64,000 nt of DNA from Methylobacterium aquaticum (GCF_016804325.1 NZ_CP043627.1:354001-418000), one strand, 5' to 3'. Counted from the first letter of the stretch, positions 55,362 to 63,457 are shown. Made by a program: numbers and translations. Notes: generated by a model not told the origin, from the sequence alone.

Positions 55362-55889
55362 ATGCGTTCCCTTCCCCGGTACTCCCGTCTGCTCCTGGCG
55401 CTGGTCCTCCCGGCCCTGGTCGGCCTGTGCCTTCCGGCCGCCTTCGGCGTGGCGGCGCCCGTCCCGTCGTCGCCCGCCGACACGTCCTCGGCCCTCACCG
55501 AGATGATGCTGCCGGTGCCGACGGTGACGATCTACCCGGGCGACACGATCAAGGAGACGATGCTGCGGCTCCAGGCCTACCCGACGACCTACCGGGCCCG
55601 GGCCGCGGTGATCGACGCGCCTTTGGCCATCGTCGGGCGCACCGCCCGCCGGATGCTGCTGCCGGGCGAGCCGGTGCCGGTCAACGCCGTCGACGATCCC
55701 CGCCTCGTCAGCCGCGGCACGCCGACCCAGATGATCTTCGAGGAGAACGGCCTCGTCATCACGGCGGTCGGGTCGCCGTTGCAGAATGGCGGGCTGGGCG
55801 AAACCATCCGGGTGCGCAACACCGACACCAACCGCATCGTGCTCGGCACGGTGATGGCCGACGGCCGCATCAAGATCGGCGGGTTCTGA
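55362..55889 (+). CDS. flgA: Flagella basal body P-ring formation protein FlgA
   Basis: 175-residue periplasmic chaperone for the P ring. ATG 55362 starts MRSLPRYSRLLLALVLPALV, a signal peptide; an in-frame start at 55305 would add 19 Arg-rich residues. The SAF-like domain is visible: VTIYPGDTIKETMLRL, APLAIVGRTARRMLLPGEPV, then EENGLVITAVGSPLQNGGLG and ETIRVRNTDTNRIVLGTVM. The stop overlaps the flgI ATG (TGATG). Confidence 0.9.
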   Translation: MRSLPRYSRLLLALVLPALVGLCLPAAFGVAAPVPSSPADTSSALTEMMLPVPTVTIYPGDTIKETMLRLQAYPTTYRARAAVIDAPLAIVGRTARRMLLPGEPVPVNAVDDPRLVSRGTPTQMIFEENGLVITAVGSPLQNGGLGETIRVRNTDTNRIVLGTVMADGRIKIGGF

Positions 55890-57025
55890 TGCGGGCCCCG
55901 CTCCGCGTCGCCCTCGCGCTCGCCGTCGCCCTGGTCCCGGCGGTTCCGACGCGCGCCGCCGCACCGGTCATCGCCACCGGCGGCTACGCCCGGATCAAGG
56001 ACGTCGCCAGCCTCAAGGGCGTGCGCGACAACCAGATCGTCGGCTACGGCCTCGTCACCGGCCTCCAGGGCACCGGCGACACCCTGCGCAACGCCCAGTT
56101 CACCGAGCAGTCGCTGCAATCGATGCTCGACCGGATGGGCATCAACGTGCGCGACGCGCGGCTGCGTACCCGCAACGTCGCCGCCGTGATGGTGACGGCC
56201 GACCTGCCTCCCTATGTCGGCGCCGGCTCGCGCATCGACGTCACGGTGACCTCGCTCGGCGACGCGACCTCCTTGCGCGGCGGCACCCTGCTGATGACGC
56301 CCCTGTCCGGCGGCGACGGCAACGTCTACGCCGCAGCCCAGGGGCCGCTCGCCGTCTCGGGCTTCTCGGCGCAGGGCCAAGCCGAGCAGCTGACGCAGGG
56401 CGTGCCAACCGCCGGCCGCATCCCGAACGGCGCGCTCATCGAGCGCGAGGTGCCGGGCGCGTTCCGCGACCTGCCCGAGCTGATCTTCGAGCTGAAGAAC
56501 CCCGACTTCAAAACCGCCACGATGGTCGCCGACGCCATCAACGCCTACGCGATCGGCCGCTTCCGCCGCCGCATCGCGAGCCCGCGCGACCAGCGCTCGG
56601 TGGTGCTCCAGCGCCCCCGCGACATGGTCCTGCCGCGCCTCGTCGCCGAGATCGGCGACCTGACGATCCAGCCCGACGTGCCCGCCCGGGTCGTGGTCGA
56701 CCAGCGCACCGGCACGGTGGTGATCGGCCGCAACGTCCAGATCTCCACGGTGGCGGTCACCCACGGCAACCTCACGGTGCGGGTCACCGAGACGCCGGAG
56801 GTGTCGCAGCCCGCACCCTTCTCCAACGGCCAGACCACGGTGGTGCCGCGGACCGAGGTGGCGGCCCGCGAGGAGCAGGGCCGGCTCGCGGTGCTCGGCG
56901 GCTCCGACCTCCAGACCCTGGTGCGCGGCCTCAACCAGGTCGGCCTCAAGCCCACCGACATCATCGCGATCCTCCAGGCGGTGAAGACCGCCGGCGCCCT
57001 CCAGGCGGAGCTCGTCGTCCAATGA
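55889..57025 (+). CDS. flgI: Flagellar P-ring protein FlgI
   Basis: 378-residue P-ring subunit. Signal peptide MRAPLRVALALAVALVPAVP ends near TRAAAP. Signature blocks: ARIKDVASLKGVRDNQIVGY with GLVTGLQGTGDTL; FTEQSLQSMLDRMGINV; NVAAVMVTADLPPYVGAGSR; RVVVDQRTGTVVIGRNVQIS; and the C-terminal GLNQVGLKPTDIIAILQAVK. Forms the periplasmic bushing around the rod. Overlaps flgA and motE by 1 and 4 bases. Confidence 0.97.
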   Translation: MRAPLRVALALAVALVPAVPTRAAAPVIATGGYARIKDVASLKGVRDNQIVGYGLVTGLQGTGDTLRNAQFTEQSLQSMLDRMGINVRDARLRTRNVAAVMVTADLPPYVGAGSRIDVTVTSLGDATSLRGGTLLMTPLSGGDGNVYAAAQGPLAVSGFSAQGQAEQLTQGVPTAGRIPNGALIEREVPGAFRDLPELIFELKNPDFKTATMVADAINAYAIGRFRRRIASPRDQRSVVLQRPRDMVLPRLVAEIGDLTIQPDVPARVVVDQRTGTVVIGRNVQISTVAVTHGNLTVRVTETPEVSQPAPFSNGQTTVVPRTEVAAREEQGRLAVLGGSDLQTLVRGLNQVGLKPTDIIAILQAVKTAGALQAELVVQ

Positions 57026-57606
57026 CCCGGATCCTCCTCGCGGCCCTCCTGCTGGCGCTGGCTGGCCCCGCTCTGGCCGCCGGCGACGGCCATGGCGGGC
57101 CGGCGCCCGACCCGGCCAAGGACGCGGCGATGCGGGCCATCGCCGCCCGCGACGCCCCCAAGGAGCCGACGGCGCAGGACTTCGCCGCCGGTGCGGCGGG
57201 CAAGGACCCTTCCAAGACCGGCTACTGCGCCACCATCGCGGATGCTGCGGCCGATGCCCGCTTCGCCTGGCAGAAGGAGCAGCTCGCCGCGCTCGAGAAG
57301 CAGGTCGAGGAGCGCATCCGCCGCCTTGAGGAGAAGCGTGCCGAGTACGAGGCCGTGGTCCAGCGCCGCAAGGAGTTCCTGGCCAAGGCCGACGAGAGCG
57401 TGGTGGCGGTCTACGCCAAGATGCGGGCCGACGCGGCGGCGCTCCAGCTCACCAACATGCCGGAGGACAACGCCGCGGCGATCCTGGTGAAGCTCAACGC
57501 CCGCACGGCGAGCGCGGTGCTCGCCGAAATGGAGGCCTCCCGCGCCGCGTCGCTGGCCCGCAAGATGGCCGAGGCCGGCCGCCGCAAGGACAACGCGAAA
57601 TCGTGA
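57022..57606 (+). CDS. motE: MotE-like flagellar periplasmic coiled-coil protein
   Basis: 194 residues. Signal peptide MTRILLAALLLALAGPALAA. Residues about 85-140 are a charged coiled coil (ALEKQVEERIRRLEEKRAEY). The C-terminal MgtE-N-like part, YAKMRADAAALQLTNMPEDN with AAAILVKLNARTASAVLAEM, matches MotE, a chaperone for MotC in rhizobial motility. Gene identity is inferred from this pattern and from its place between flgI and flgH, as in other Rhizobiales. Overlaps both neighbours. Confidence 0.87.
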   Translation: MTRILLAALLLALAGPALAAGDGHGGPAPDPAKDAAMRAIAARDAPKEPTAQDFAAGAAGKDPSKTGYCATIADAAADARFAWQKEQLAALEKQVEERIRRLEEKRAEYEAVVQRRKEFLAKADESVVAVYAKMRADAAALQLTNMPEDNAAAILVKLNARTASAVLAEMEASRAASLARKMAEAGRRKDNAKS

Positions 57607-58313
57607 TGACGACCCGCCTCCTGATCCTCGCCCTCGCCGGCCTCTCCCTCGCCGGCTGCCAGAGCAAGCTCGACGAATTCGGCCGCCCGCCGGTCCTGAC
57701 CCCGATCGGCACCGGGCTGTCCGCCCCGCGCGAGGCCCTGCCCTCGACCTTCGGCTCGTTCCAGAGCCGGCACAGCTACCACTCGACCTGGACGCCGGCG
57801 AGCGCCGACCTGTTCCAGGATCCCCGCGCCCGCAACATCGGCGACGTGCTGACGGTCAGCATCCTGATCAACGACAAGGCGCAGTTCGACAATGCCAGCG
57901 ACCGCTCGCGCAGCCAGAAATCGAGCCTCGGCTTCGATTTCGGCTACGGCGTCTCGGGGCTGAAGGACTCGGCCACCGCCGATACCGGCATCCGGTCGGG
58001 CACCGAGACCAAGGGCCAGGGCACCATCGACCGCAAGGAGAACCTGAGCCTGTCGGTGGCCGCCGTGATCACCGAGGTGCTGCCGAACGGCAACCTCCTG
58101 ATCAGCGGCTCGCAGGAGATCCGGGTCAACAACGAGGTGCGGGTGCTCAACGTCGCCGGCATCGTGCGGCCGCGCGACATCTCGCGCAGGAACACCATCG
58201 ACTACGACAAGATCGCCGAGGCCCGGGTCTCCTATGGCGGCCGCGGCCGGCTGACCGACGTGCAGGGGCCGACCCTCGGCCAGCAGATCTTCGAGACTGT
58301 CGCGCCGTTCTGA
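57606..58313 (+). CDS. flgH: Flagellar L-ring lipoprotein FlgH
   Basis: 235 residues from ATG 57606 (TGATG overlap with motE; a GTG at 57603 is also in frame). Lipoprotein signal MTTRLLILALAGLSLAGCQS with lipobox LAGC. Family blocks: LFQDPRARNIGDVLTVSILI; NGNLLISGSQEIRVNNEVRV; LNVAGIVRPRDISRRNTI; YGGRGRLTDVQGP. Forms the outer-membrane ring. A strong hairpin begins 10 bases after its stop. Confidence 0.96.
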   Translation: MTTRLLILALAGLSLAGCQSKLDEFGRPPVLTPIGTGLSAPREALPSTFGSFQSRHSYHSTWTPASADLFQDPRARNIGDVLTVSILINDKAQFDNASDRSRSQKSSLGFDFGYGVSGLKDSATADTGIRSGTETKGQGTIDRKENLSLSVAAVITEVLPNGNLLISGSQEIRVNNEVRVLNVAGIVRPRDISRRNTIDYDKIAEARVSYGGRGRLTDVQGPTLGQQIFETVAPF

Positions 58314-58319
58314 CGGCCC

Positions 58320-58432
58320 GATCCAGAAGCACCATCCGATCGCAGCGCGATCGGATGGTGCTTCTGGTCTTTGGATTTTGCCGCATTTTCTTCGACGAAC
58401 CGGCGTCCACTTCGTCGGAAAATGCTCTGGGA
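58320..58432 (-). repeat. Dispersed repeat, family 3, copy b, with perfect 21-bp hairpin
   Basis: CCAGAAGCACCATCCGATCG C (58323-58343) pairs perfectly with 58347-58367 across loop AGC and is followed by TCTTTGGATTTT. Downstream comes AAAATGCTCT with TTCGTCGGAA and GGCGTCCACTTCG, the inverse of the element at 37267-37368. It fills the flgH-fliL gap and could act as an attenuator or processing site inside the operon. Confidence 0.85.
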
Positions 58433-58439
58433 GCGCGCG

Positions 58440-58931
58440 ATGGCGGACAAGACGGACGAGAAGAAGGGCGGGGGCAAGGCCTGGATCGGCGCGCTCGCCC
58501 TCTGCACCCTGGTGGCGGTCGGCACCGGCGCGGGTCTCGGCCTGTACCTGATGACCAGCGTCGAGAAGGCGGTCGACCAGAAGACCCGCGAGGCGAAGGA
58601 GCACGAGAAGGCCGCCAAGGTCCTGAACTATTCCGGCGAGCTGACCCTGCGCAGCGTCGGCTCGGTGGTGACGAACCTCGCCGAGCCGGCCGATTCCTGG
58701 ATCCGGCTCGAATCCTCGGTGGTGTTCAAGACCGGCAGCCTGCCGACCCCCGACATCACCGTGGCGGAGATCAAGGCCGACATCATCGCCTACCTGCGCA
58801 CGCTCTCGACGGCGCAGATCGAGGGGGCGAGCGGCCTCCAGCACCTGCGCGAGGACCTCAACGAGCGGGTCGCCCTGCGCACCAAGGGGGCGATCCGCGA
58901 GCTGATCGTCGAAGCTCTGGTGGTCCAGTGA
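58440..58931 (+). CDS. fliL: Flagellar basal body-associated protein FliL
   Basis: 163-residue single-pass inner-membrane protein: ATG 58440 gives MADKTDEKKGGGKAWIGALA, with a membrane segment at about 15-37 and a periplasmic stomatin-like domain (GELTLRSVGSVVTNLAEPAD, SWIRLESSVVFKTG, ITVAEIKADIIAYLRTLSTA). Modulates stator function and torque. GGGAG is 6-7 bases upstream. An in-frame start at 58371 lies in repeat DNA and is rejected. Its TGA is the first triplet of a family 2 repeat. Confidence 0.92.
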   Translation: MADKTDEKKGGGKAWIGALALCTLVAVGTGAGLGLYLMTSVEKAVDQKTREAKEHEKAAKVLNYSGELTLRSVGSVVTNLAEPADSWIRLESSVVFKTGSLPTPDITVAEIKADIIAYLRTLSTAQIEGASGLQHLREDLNERVALRTKGAIRELIVEALVVQ

Positions 58932-59035
58932 TACGAAATCCGATCGATCGCTTCGCGATGCGGATTTCGCCTTCGCTCAAGCGCCGCGCAGGCTCGCTCA
59001 TACGATTTCCGGACGGATCGTCCGGAAATCGTATG
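58929..59035 (-). repeat. Dispersed repeat, family 2, copy c, spanning the fliL-fliP gap
   Basis: Begins with the fliL stop (TGATACG), contains CGATCGATCGCTTCGCGATG and CTTCGCTCAAGCGC, and ends with the perfect hairpin CATACGATTTCCGGAC (58999-59014) / GTCCGGAAATCGTATG (59020-59035). It is the inverse of the element at 5250-5386. The last ATG of the hairpin is the fliP start codon. Confidence 0.88.
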
Positions 59036-59815
59036 AGCCGGCGTACCGCCCTCGTTCTCGGGACGCTCGTCCTTCTGCTCCTGCCCGCCGGCGCCGCCCT
59101 GGCGCAGGGCGCGGGCGGGGCTGCGGGCAGCGTCACCGGCATCCCGGGCCTCGACGCGCTGCTGCCGCCGGGCAACGGCGCGGCGAGCGGGCGCATCATC
59201 CAGATGGTGGCGCTCCTCACGGTGCTGTCGCTGGCGCCGGGGCTGCTCGTGATGATGACGAGCTTCACGCGCTTCGCCATCGCGTTCTCGTTCCTGCGCT
59301 CGGGCCTCGGCCTCCAGAGCACGCCGGCCAACCTCTTCCTCGTCAGCCTGTCGCTGTTCATGACCTTCTACGTCATGGCGCCGACCTTCGACCGGGCCTG
59401 GAGCGAGGGCGTGCGCCCGCTCCAGGAGAACCGGATCACCGAGGAGGAGGCCTTCACCCGCATCACCGACCCGTTCCGCGAGTTCATGTCGACCCAGGTG
59501 CGGCCGAAGGACCTGCAGACCTTCCAGGATCTCGCCACCCGCACCTTCCCGAAGGCCCAGGAAGGCGAGAAGATCGACCTGCGCATCCTGATCCCGGCCT
59601 TCATGATCTCCGAGCTGCGCCGCGGCTTCGAGATCGGCTTCCTGATCGCCCTGCCCTTCCTCGTCATCGACATGATCGTCTCCACGATCGTGATGTCGAT
59701 GGGCATGATGATGCTGCCGCCGACGGTGATCTCGCTGCCGTTCAAGGTGCTGTTCTTCATCCTGATCGACGGATGGAACCTTTTGGTGAGCGGGCTGGTG
59801 CGGTCGTTCTTCTAG
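59033..59815 (+). CDS. fliP: Flagellar biosynthesis protein FliP
   Basis: 260-residue export-gate subunit. Signal-like N-terminus MSRRTALVLGTLVLLLLPAG ends LAQGAG. Family blocks: VALLTVLSLAPGLLVMMTSF with TRFAIAFSFLRSGLG; PFREFMSTQVRPKDLQTF; LIPAFMISELRRGFEIGFLI and ALPFLVIDMIVSTIVMSMGM; it ends LIDGWNLLVSGLVRSFF. ATG 59033 is the last three bases of a perfect 16-bp hairpin; no better start is in frame downstream, so initiation may be structure-controlled. fliQ and fliR are not adjacent; the next gene is convergent. Confidence 0.95.
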   Translation: MSRRTALVLGTLVLLLLPAGAALAQGAGGAAGSVTGIPGLDALLPPGNGAASGRIIQMVALLTVLSLAPGLLVMMTSFTRFAIAFSFLRSGLGLQSTPANLFLVSLSLFMTFYVMAPTFDRAWSEGVRPLQENRITEEEAFTRITDPFREFMSTQVRPKDLQTFQDLATRTFPKAQEGEKIDLRILIPAFMISELRRGFEIGFLIALPFLVIDMIVSTIVMSMGMMMLPPTVISLPFKVLFFILIDGWNLLVSGLVRSFF

Positions 59816-60783
59816 AATCGTCTCACGATAGCGCGCCCTTGAACCCTCCCCCCTCTGCGGGGGAAGGGGGCCGGGAAAGGGGCAGCGCGACGCTGACCCA
59901 GCGGTGCGCTCCAGAACGGTTCCGCCTCATCCGGAAGCGTGGTTCCCCTCTCCCGCCCCGCTCCGCGGGGCACCCTCCCCCGCAGCGGGGGAGGGTTCAG
60001 GCGCGCGCCGCCGATCGGGTTCTCCCCGGGCCCCGCCAGCAGCCGGTCGCTCTCGTCCTTCAGCGCCACGCCCGTCAACCTCCGGCTCAGGGCCTGGTCG
60101 ATCAGCCAGTGCAGCTTGAACGCCGCCAGATCGGCTTTCAGCCCCGCCACCCGCACGTTCGACAGGCAATTGCGCTCCGCATCCGTGCGGCCGGGCCGTG
60201 GGTCGAAGGTGAGGTAGATTCCGAGGCTGTCGGGCGAGGACAGGCCGGGCCGCTCGCCGATCAGCACCGCGACGGCGCGGGCCTTGAGCAGAGCCCCGAC
60301 CGCGTCGCCGAGCGCCACCCGGCCTTGCGTCGCCACCACCACCGGCGCGAGGCGCCAGCCGGATCCGGTGAGCGCCGGCTTCAAGGCCGCGAGAAGCGGC
60401 ACCGCGCCCTCGTGGACGGCGCGGGCCGAGAGACCGTCCGCCACCACGAGCGCGAGGTCGACCGGATCGCCGGCCGCCGCCGCCAGCGCCGCCGTGGAGG
60501 CCTCGTCGAGCCGGCGTCCGAGATCGGGCCGGCGCAGGTAGGTCGCCCGGTCGGGTGCCGCCGAGGCCGCCGCCAGGGTCTCGAAGCCGAGGGCCTGGAT
60601 GCCGGCTCGCACGGCGTCCGCGTCGAGGGGCGTATGCACCGCGTCGCGGGCCTGGGCATGGGCGAGGCCGAAGCGCAGCACTTCCCGGGTCGGCAGGCCG
60701 GATCCGGCACGGCCGAGCGCGATGCGGGCCGGGGTCAGGCCGGCGAGGCGTCGCCAGACCGCGGCCGGATCGTCGGCGCTCAT
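59812..60783 (-). CDS. eutC: Ethanolamine ammonia-lyase small subunit EutC
   Basis: 323 residues, about 30 more than usual. Residues 1-about 265 match EutC: LTPARIALGRAGSGLPTREV, LRFGLAHAQARDAVHTPLD, DLALVVADGLSARAVHEGAV, VLIGERPGLSSPDSLGIYLT, and RNCLSNVRVAGLKADLAAFK. The last 50 residues (Pro/Arg/Gly-rich) are translated from the GC-rich inverted repeat at 59838-60000, and the stop overlaps the fliP stop. With EutB it forms the B12-dependent enzyme that splits ethanolamine to acetaldehyde and ammonia. The start overlaps eutB by 4 bases. Confidence 0.93.
   Translation of the reverse strand: MSADDPAAVWRRLAGLTPARIALGRAGSGLPTREVLRFGLAHAQARDAVHTPLDADAVRAGIQALGFETLAAASAAPDRATYLRRPDLGRRLDEASTAALAAAAGDPVDLALVVADGLSARAVHEGAVPLLAALKPALTGSGWRLAPVVVATQGRVALGDAVGALLKARAVAVLIGERPGLSSPDSLGIYLTFDPRPGRTDAERNCLSNVRVAGLKADLAAFKLHWLIDQALSRRLTGVALKDESDRLLAGPGENPIGGARLNPPPLRGRVPRGAGRERGTTLPDEAEPFWSAPLGQRRAAPFPAPFPRRGGRVQGRAIVRRF
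59838..60000. repeat. GC-rich REP-like inverted repeat inside the eutC 3' end
   Basis: GAACCCTCCCCCCTCTGCGG at one end and CCCTCCCCCGCAGCGGGGGA with GGGTTC at the other, with a CCGCCCCGCTCCGCGGGGC hairpin inside. Similar in type to 22486-22681. It lies between the convergent fliP and eutC genes and is read as the C-terminal tail of EutC. Confidence 0.7.
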
Positions 60784-62150
60784 GCGGCGAGCCCTGCGAG
60801 GAGCGGCGCTCCCCCGCCCGCCCGCAAGGCCCCGTCGGCATCGGTCAGCCCCATCCGGGCGAGCCACCCGGCGAATTCCGGCGCCCGCCGCAAGCCCATC
60901 ACCTCGCGCAGGTAGAGCTGGTCGTGGAACGAGGTCGATTGATAGTTCAGCATCACGTCGTCGGCGCCGGGAACGCCCATGACGTAGGTCACGCCGGCCG
61001 CTCCCAGCAGCGTCAGCAGCGTGTCCATGTCGTCCTGATCGGCCTCGGCGTGGTTGGTGTAGCAGATGTCGACCCCGAGCGGCACGCCCATCAGCTTGCC
61101 GCAGAAATGATCCTCCAGCCCGGCCCGGATGATCTCCTTGCCGTCGTAGAGGTATTCCGGGCCGATGAATCCCACCACCGTGTTGACGAGGAGCGGCCGG
61201 AAGGCGCGGGCCACCGCGTAGGCCCGGGCCTCGAGGGTCTGCTGGTCGATGCCGTGATGGGCGTTTGCCGAGAGGGCCGAGCCCTGCCCGGTCTCGAAAT
61301 ACATCACGTTGTCGCCCAAGCTCCCGCGCTTCTGCGCCAGGGCCGCCTCGTGCGCCTCCTTCAGCAGCGCGAGCGTGACGCCGAACGAGGCGTTGGCGGC
61401 TTGCGTGCCGGCGATCGACTGGAAGACGAGGTCGACCGGCACGCCGCGGTTCATCGCCTCCAGGGTCGTGGTGACGTGGGTGAGGACGCAGCCTTGCGTC
61501 GGGATGTCGAAGCGGTCGATCGTCTCGGCCAGCAGGTGCAGAAGGCCTGTCAGCCTCTGCACCGAATCCGAGACCGGGTTGATGCCGATGCAGGCGTCGC
61601 CGCAGCCATAGGCGAGCCCGTCGAGGATCGAGGCGGTGATGCCGGCCGGATCGTCGCTCGGGTGGTTCGGCTGGAGCCGCACCGCCAGCGTGCCGGGCAG
61701 CCCGATCGTGTTGCGCAGCCGCGTGACCACCCGGGCCTTGCGGGCGACCAGGATCAGGTCCTGGTTGCGCATGATCTTCGACACCGCCGCGGCCATCTCC
61801 GGCGTCACCCCGGGGGCGATCGCCGCCAGGGTCCCGGAGGAGGCGGTGAGCAGGAACTCGCGAAAGTCGCCGACGGTCAGATGACCGACCCGCCCGAAGG
61901 CCGCCGCATCGTGGGCGTCGAGGATCAGCCGGGTGACGTCGTCGGCTTCGTACGGGATGAGCGGCCGGGCCAGGATCTCGGACAGCGGCACCTCGGCGAG
62001 GCACCAGCGCGCCGCCACGCCTTCCTCGGCGCTCTCCGCCGCCAGGCCGGCGAGCCGGTCGCCGGAACGCGGCGGGCTCGCCTTCGCCATCAGCTCGGCG
62101 AGGTCGGAGAAGACGAAGGTCCGGGGTCCGACGACGTGACGGTAGCTCAT
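60780..62150 (-). CDS. eutB: Ethanolamine ammonia-lyase large subunit EutB
   Basis: 456-residue catalytic subunit, normal length. Family blocks: RNTIGLPGTLAVRLQPNHPS, ILDGLAYGCGDACIGINPVS, GCVLTHVTTTLEAMNRGVPV, DLVFQSIAGTQAANASFGVT, MYFETGQGSALSANAHHGID and GVDICYTNHAEADQDDMDTL. Ribosome binding site GGAGG lies 6 bases before ATG 62150. No microcompartment, eutA or eutR genes are visible, so ethanolamine is probably used as a nitrogen/carbon source without a shell. Confidence 0.96.
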   Translation of the reverse strand: MSYRHVVGPRTFVFSDLAELMAKASPPRSGDRLAGLAAESAEEGVAARWCLAEVPLSEILARPLIPYEADDVTRLILDAHDAAAFGRVGHLTVGDFREFLLTASSGTLAAIAPGVTPEMAAAVSKIMRNQDLILVARKARVVTRLRNTIGLPGTLAVRLQPNHPSDDPAGITASILDGLAYGCGDACIGINPVSDSVQRLTGLLHLLAETIDRFDIPTQGCVLTHVTTTLEAMNRGVPVDLVFQSIAGTQAANASFGVTLALLKEAHEAALAQKRGSLGDNVMYFETGQGSALSANAHHGIDQQTLEARAYAVARAFRPLLVNTVVGFIGPEYLYDGKEIIRAGLEDHFCGKLMGVPLGVDICYTNHAEADQDDMDTLLTLLGAAGVTYVMGVPGADDVMLNYQSTSFHDQLYLREVMGLRRAPEFAGWLARMGLTDADGALRAGGGAPLLAGLAA

Positions 62151-62171
62151 GCGAGGCCTCCGCAGGAAAAC

Positions 62172-63038
62172 CTAGCGCAGGCCGGCCCCCGCGTCAGGGC
62201 CATCGTCCGCAGTCGCGATCGCCGCGACGGTGCGCTCGCCCGCTTCCGGCGCGCCGTCGGCCCGGTCGATGCGGATCTCCATGCCGGTCGGGTTCATCTC
62301 GCCGAAAGGGGTCGAGAACGCGATCTCGGCCGCGTCGCGCCCGACCCCGATCCGCACCAGCCCGTCGAGATTGGCCTGCCGCGTCGCGTCGAACAGCCAC
62401 CAGCGGCCGTCGAGATAGGCCTCGAACACGGCGTGGAAGTCGGGCGGGACCAGGCCGTAGGCGTAGCAGCTGACGAAGCGGGCCGGGATGCCGAGCGCCC
62501 GGCAGAACGCGGCGCCGAGATGCGCGAAATCGCGGCACACCCCCGCCCGTTTCAGGAGCGTCTCGTCGGCGGTGGTCTCCTCGTCGCTGGCGCCGCGGAC
62601 ATAGGCGATGTGGTCGTGGATCCAGTTGCAGATCCGGCTCACCCGCTCGAAGCCGGGGGGCGCATCGCCGAACTCGGCCTGCGCGAAGGGCGTGAGACGG
62701 TCGGAGGAGACGAAGCGGCTCGGCAGCAGGTAGGGCAGGATGTCGAGGGGCAGGTCCTTCACCGGCGTCTCGCCGATATCGTCCGGATCGGCCCGGTGGG
62801 GCGCGAGGGTCACCTCCGCCGCGTAATCGAGGCTGAACGGCCCGGGCGGCACCGTGACGGCGACGTAGCGGTTGCCGGTCTCCGGCGCCTCGTGCCGGCG
62901 CACGGGCAGGTCGGGCGTCAGGCGGAACGTCTCGCGCAGGTCGCGGTGGCGTTCGAGCCGGGCGACCTCCAGGTTGAAGATGAACACCGTCTCGGTCTCG
63001 ACCTCGTAGGCGAGATGGCAACCTAAAGTGTAGCGCAC
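62172..63038 (-). CDS. Transglutaminase-like domain protein
   Basis: 288 residues, GTG start with GGAAGGGG upstream. N-terminal beta region (MRYTLGCHLAYEVETETVFI and so on, about 1-150), then a transglutaminase-like core: catalytic Cys in RAGVCRDFAHLGAAFCRALG, His in PPDFHAVFEAYLDGRWWLFD with the Asp at the end of that block. Such proteins are cysteine proteases or isopeptidases of unknown target in alphaproteobacteria. Lies 21 bases upstream of eutB on the same strand, so possibly cotranscribed. Confidence 0.9.
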   Translation of the reverse strand: MRYTLGCHLAYEVETETVFIFNLEVARLERHRDLRETFRLTPDLPVRRHEAPETGNRYVAVTVPPGPFSLDYAAEVTLAPHRADPDDIGETPVKDLPLDILPYLLPSRFVSSDRLTPFAQAEFGDAPPGFERVSRICNWIHDHIAYVRGASDEETTADETLLKRAGVCRDFAHLGAAFCRALGIPARFVSCYAYGLVPPDFHAVFEAYLDGRWWLFDATRQANLDGLVRIGVGRDAAEIAFSTPFGEMNPTGMEIRIDRADGAPEAGERTVAAIATADDGPDAGAGLR

Positions 63039-63208
63039 GGCTTGAGACCCCTTCCGTCGGCGGGCTAGGGTGACGCAAGAGCCGCGCCGATTCGGCGTAC
63101 GGGACGACTCGTGCGGAAGCGGCCCGATCTTTGCGTATAAGGTTTAGCTTGCGTTAAGGCGCAGGTCGTCGGGCCCGGCGAGACCGGGGTGAGCAGGGAG
63201 GATGTGCC
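63039..63208. other. Divergent promoter region
   Basis: 170 bases between the transglutaminase and DUF6894 genes. TTTGCGTATAAGGTTTAGCT at 63130-63149, relatively AT-rich, is the likeliest promoter for the small gene. Confidence 0.4.
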
Positions 63209-63427
63209 ATGCACCGCTACTTCTTCGATCTCGATGCCGGAACCTGGGATGCCCGCGACACGATCGGGGTGGTGCTCACCGATGCCGGCGCCGCCCATGC
63301 CGAGGCCGTGCAGGCCCTGCGCTCCTGCGCCCTCGATCCGGCCCGGTCGGCGGGCGCGATCCTCGCCATGAACGTCCGCGACGAGACCGGGCGGACGGTG
63401 TTCCGGGTGTCGCTGGCGGCGCAGTAA
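63209..63427 (+). CDS. DUF6894 family protein
   Basis: 72 residues starting MHRYFFDLDAGTWDARDTIG, the typical M.RYFFD...G..D..G pattern, ending MNVRDETGRTVFRVSLAAQ. It resembles the 90-residue protein at 34499-34771 (about 25-30 per cent by eye). Strong ribosome binding site GGGAGGATG. Function unknown. Confidence 0.85.
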   Translation: MHRYFFDLDAGTWDARDTIGVVLTDAGAAHAEAVQALRSCALDPARSAGAILAMNVRDETGRTVFRVSLAAQ

Positions 63428-63457
63428 CAGGGTGACGATGGGGTAATGGCCAACCCG

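Noticed and set aside
59995..60005. A frameshift explaining the long EutC tail
   Set aside because: An out-of-frame TGA is present, but reaching it needs two added bases or one removed base, unlike the one-base losses seen elsewhere, so an error is not assumed.
60555..63026. 823-codon plus-strand frame opposite eutBC and the transglutaminase
   Set aside because: It mirrors three well-supported minus-strand genes and has shadow-type composition.
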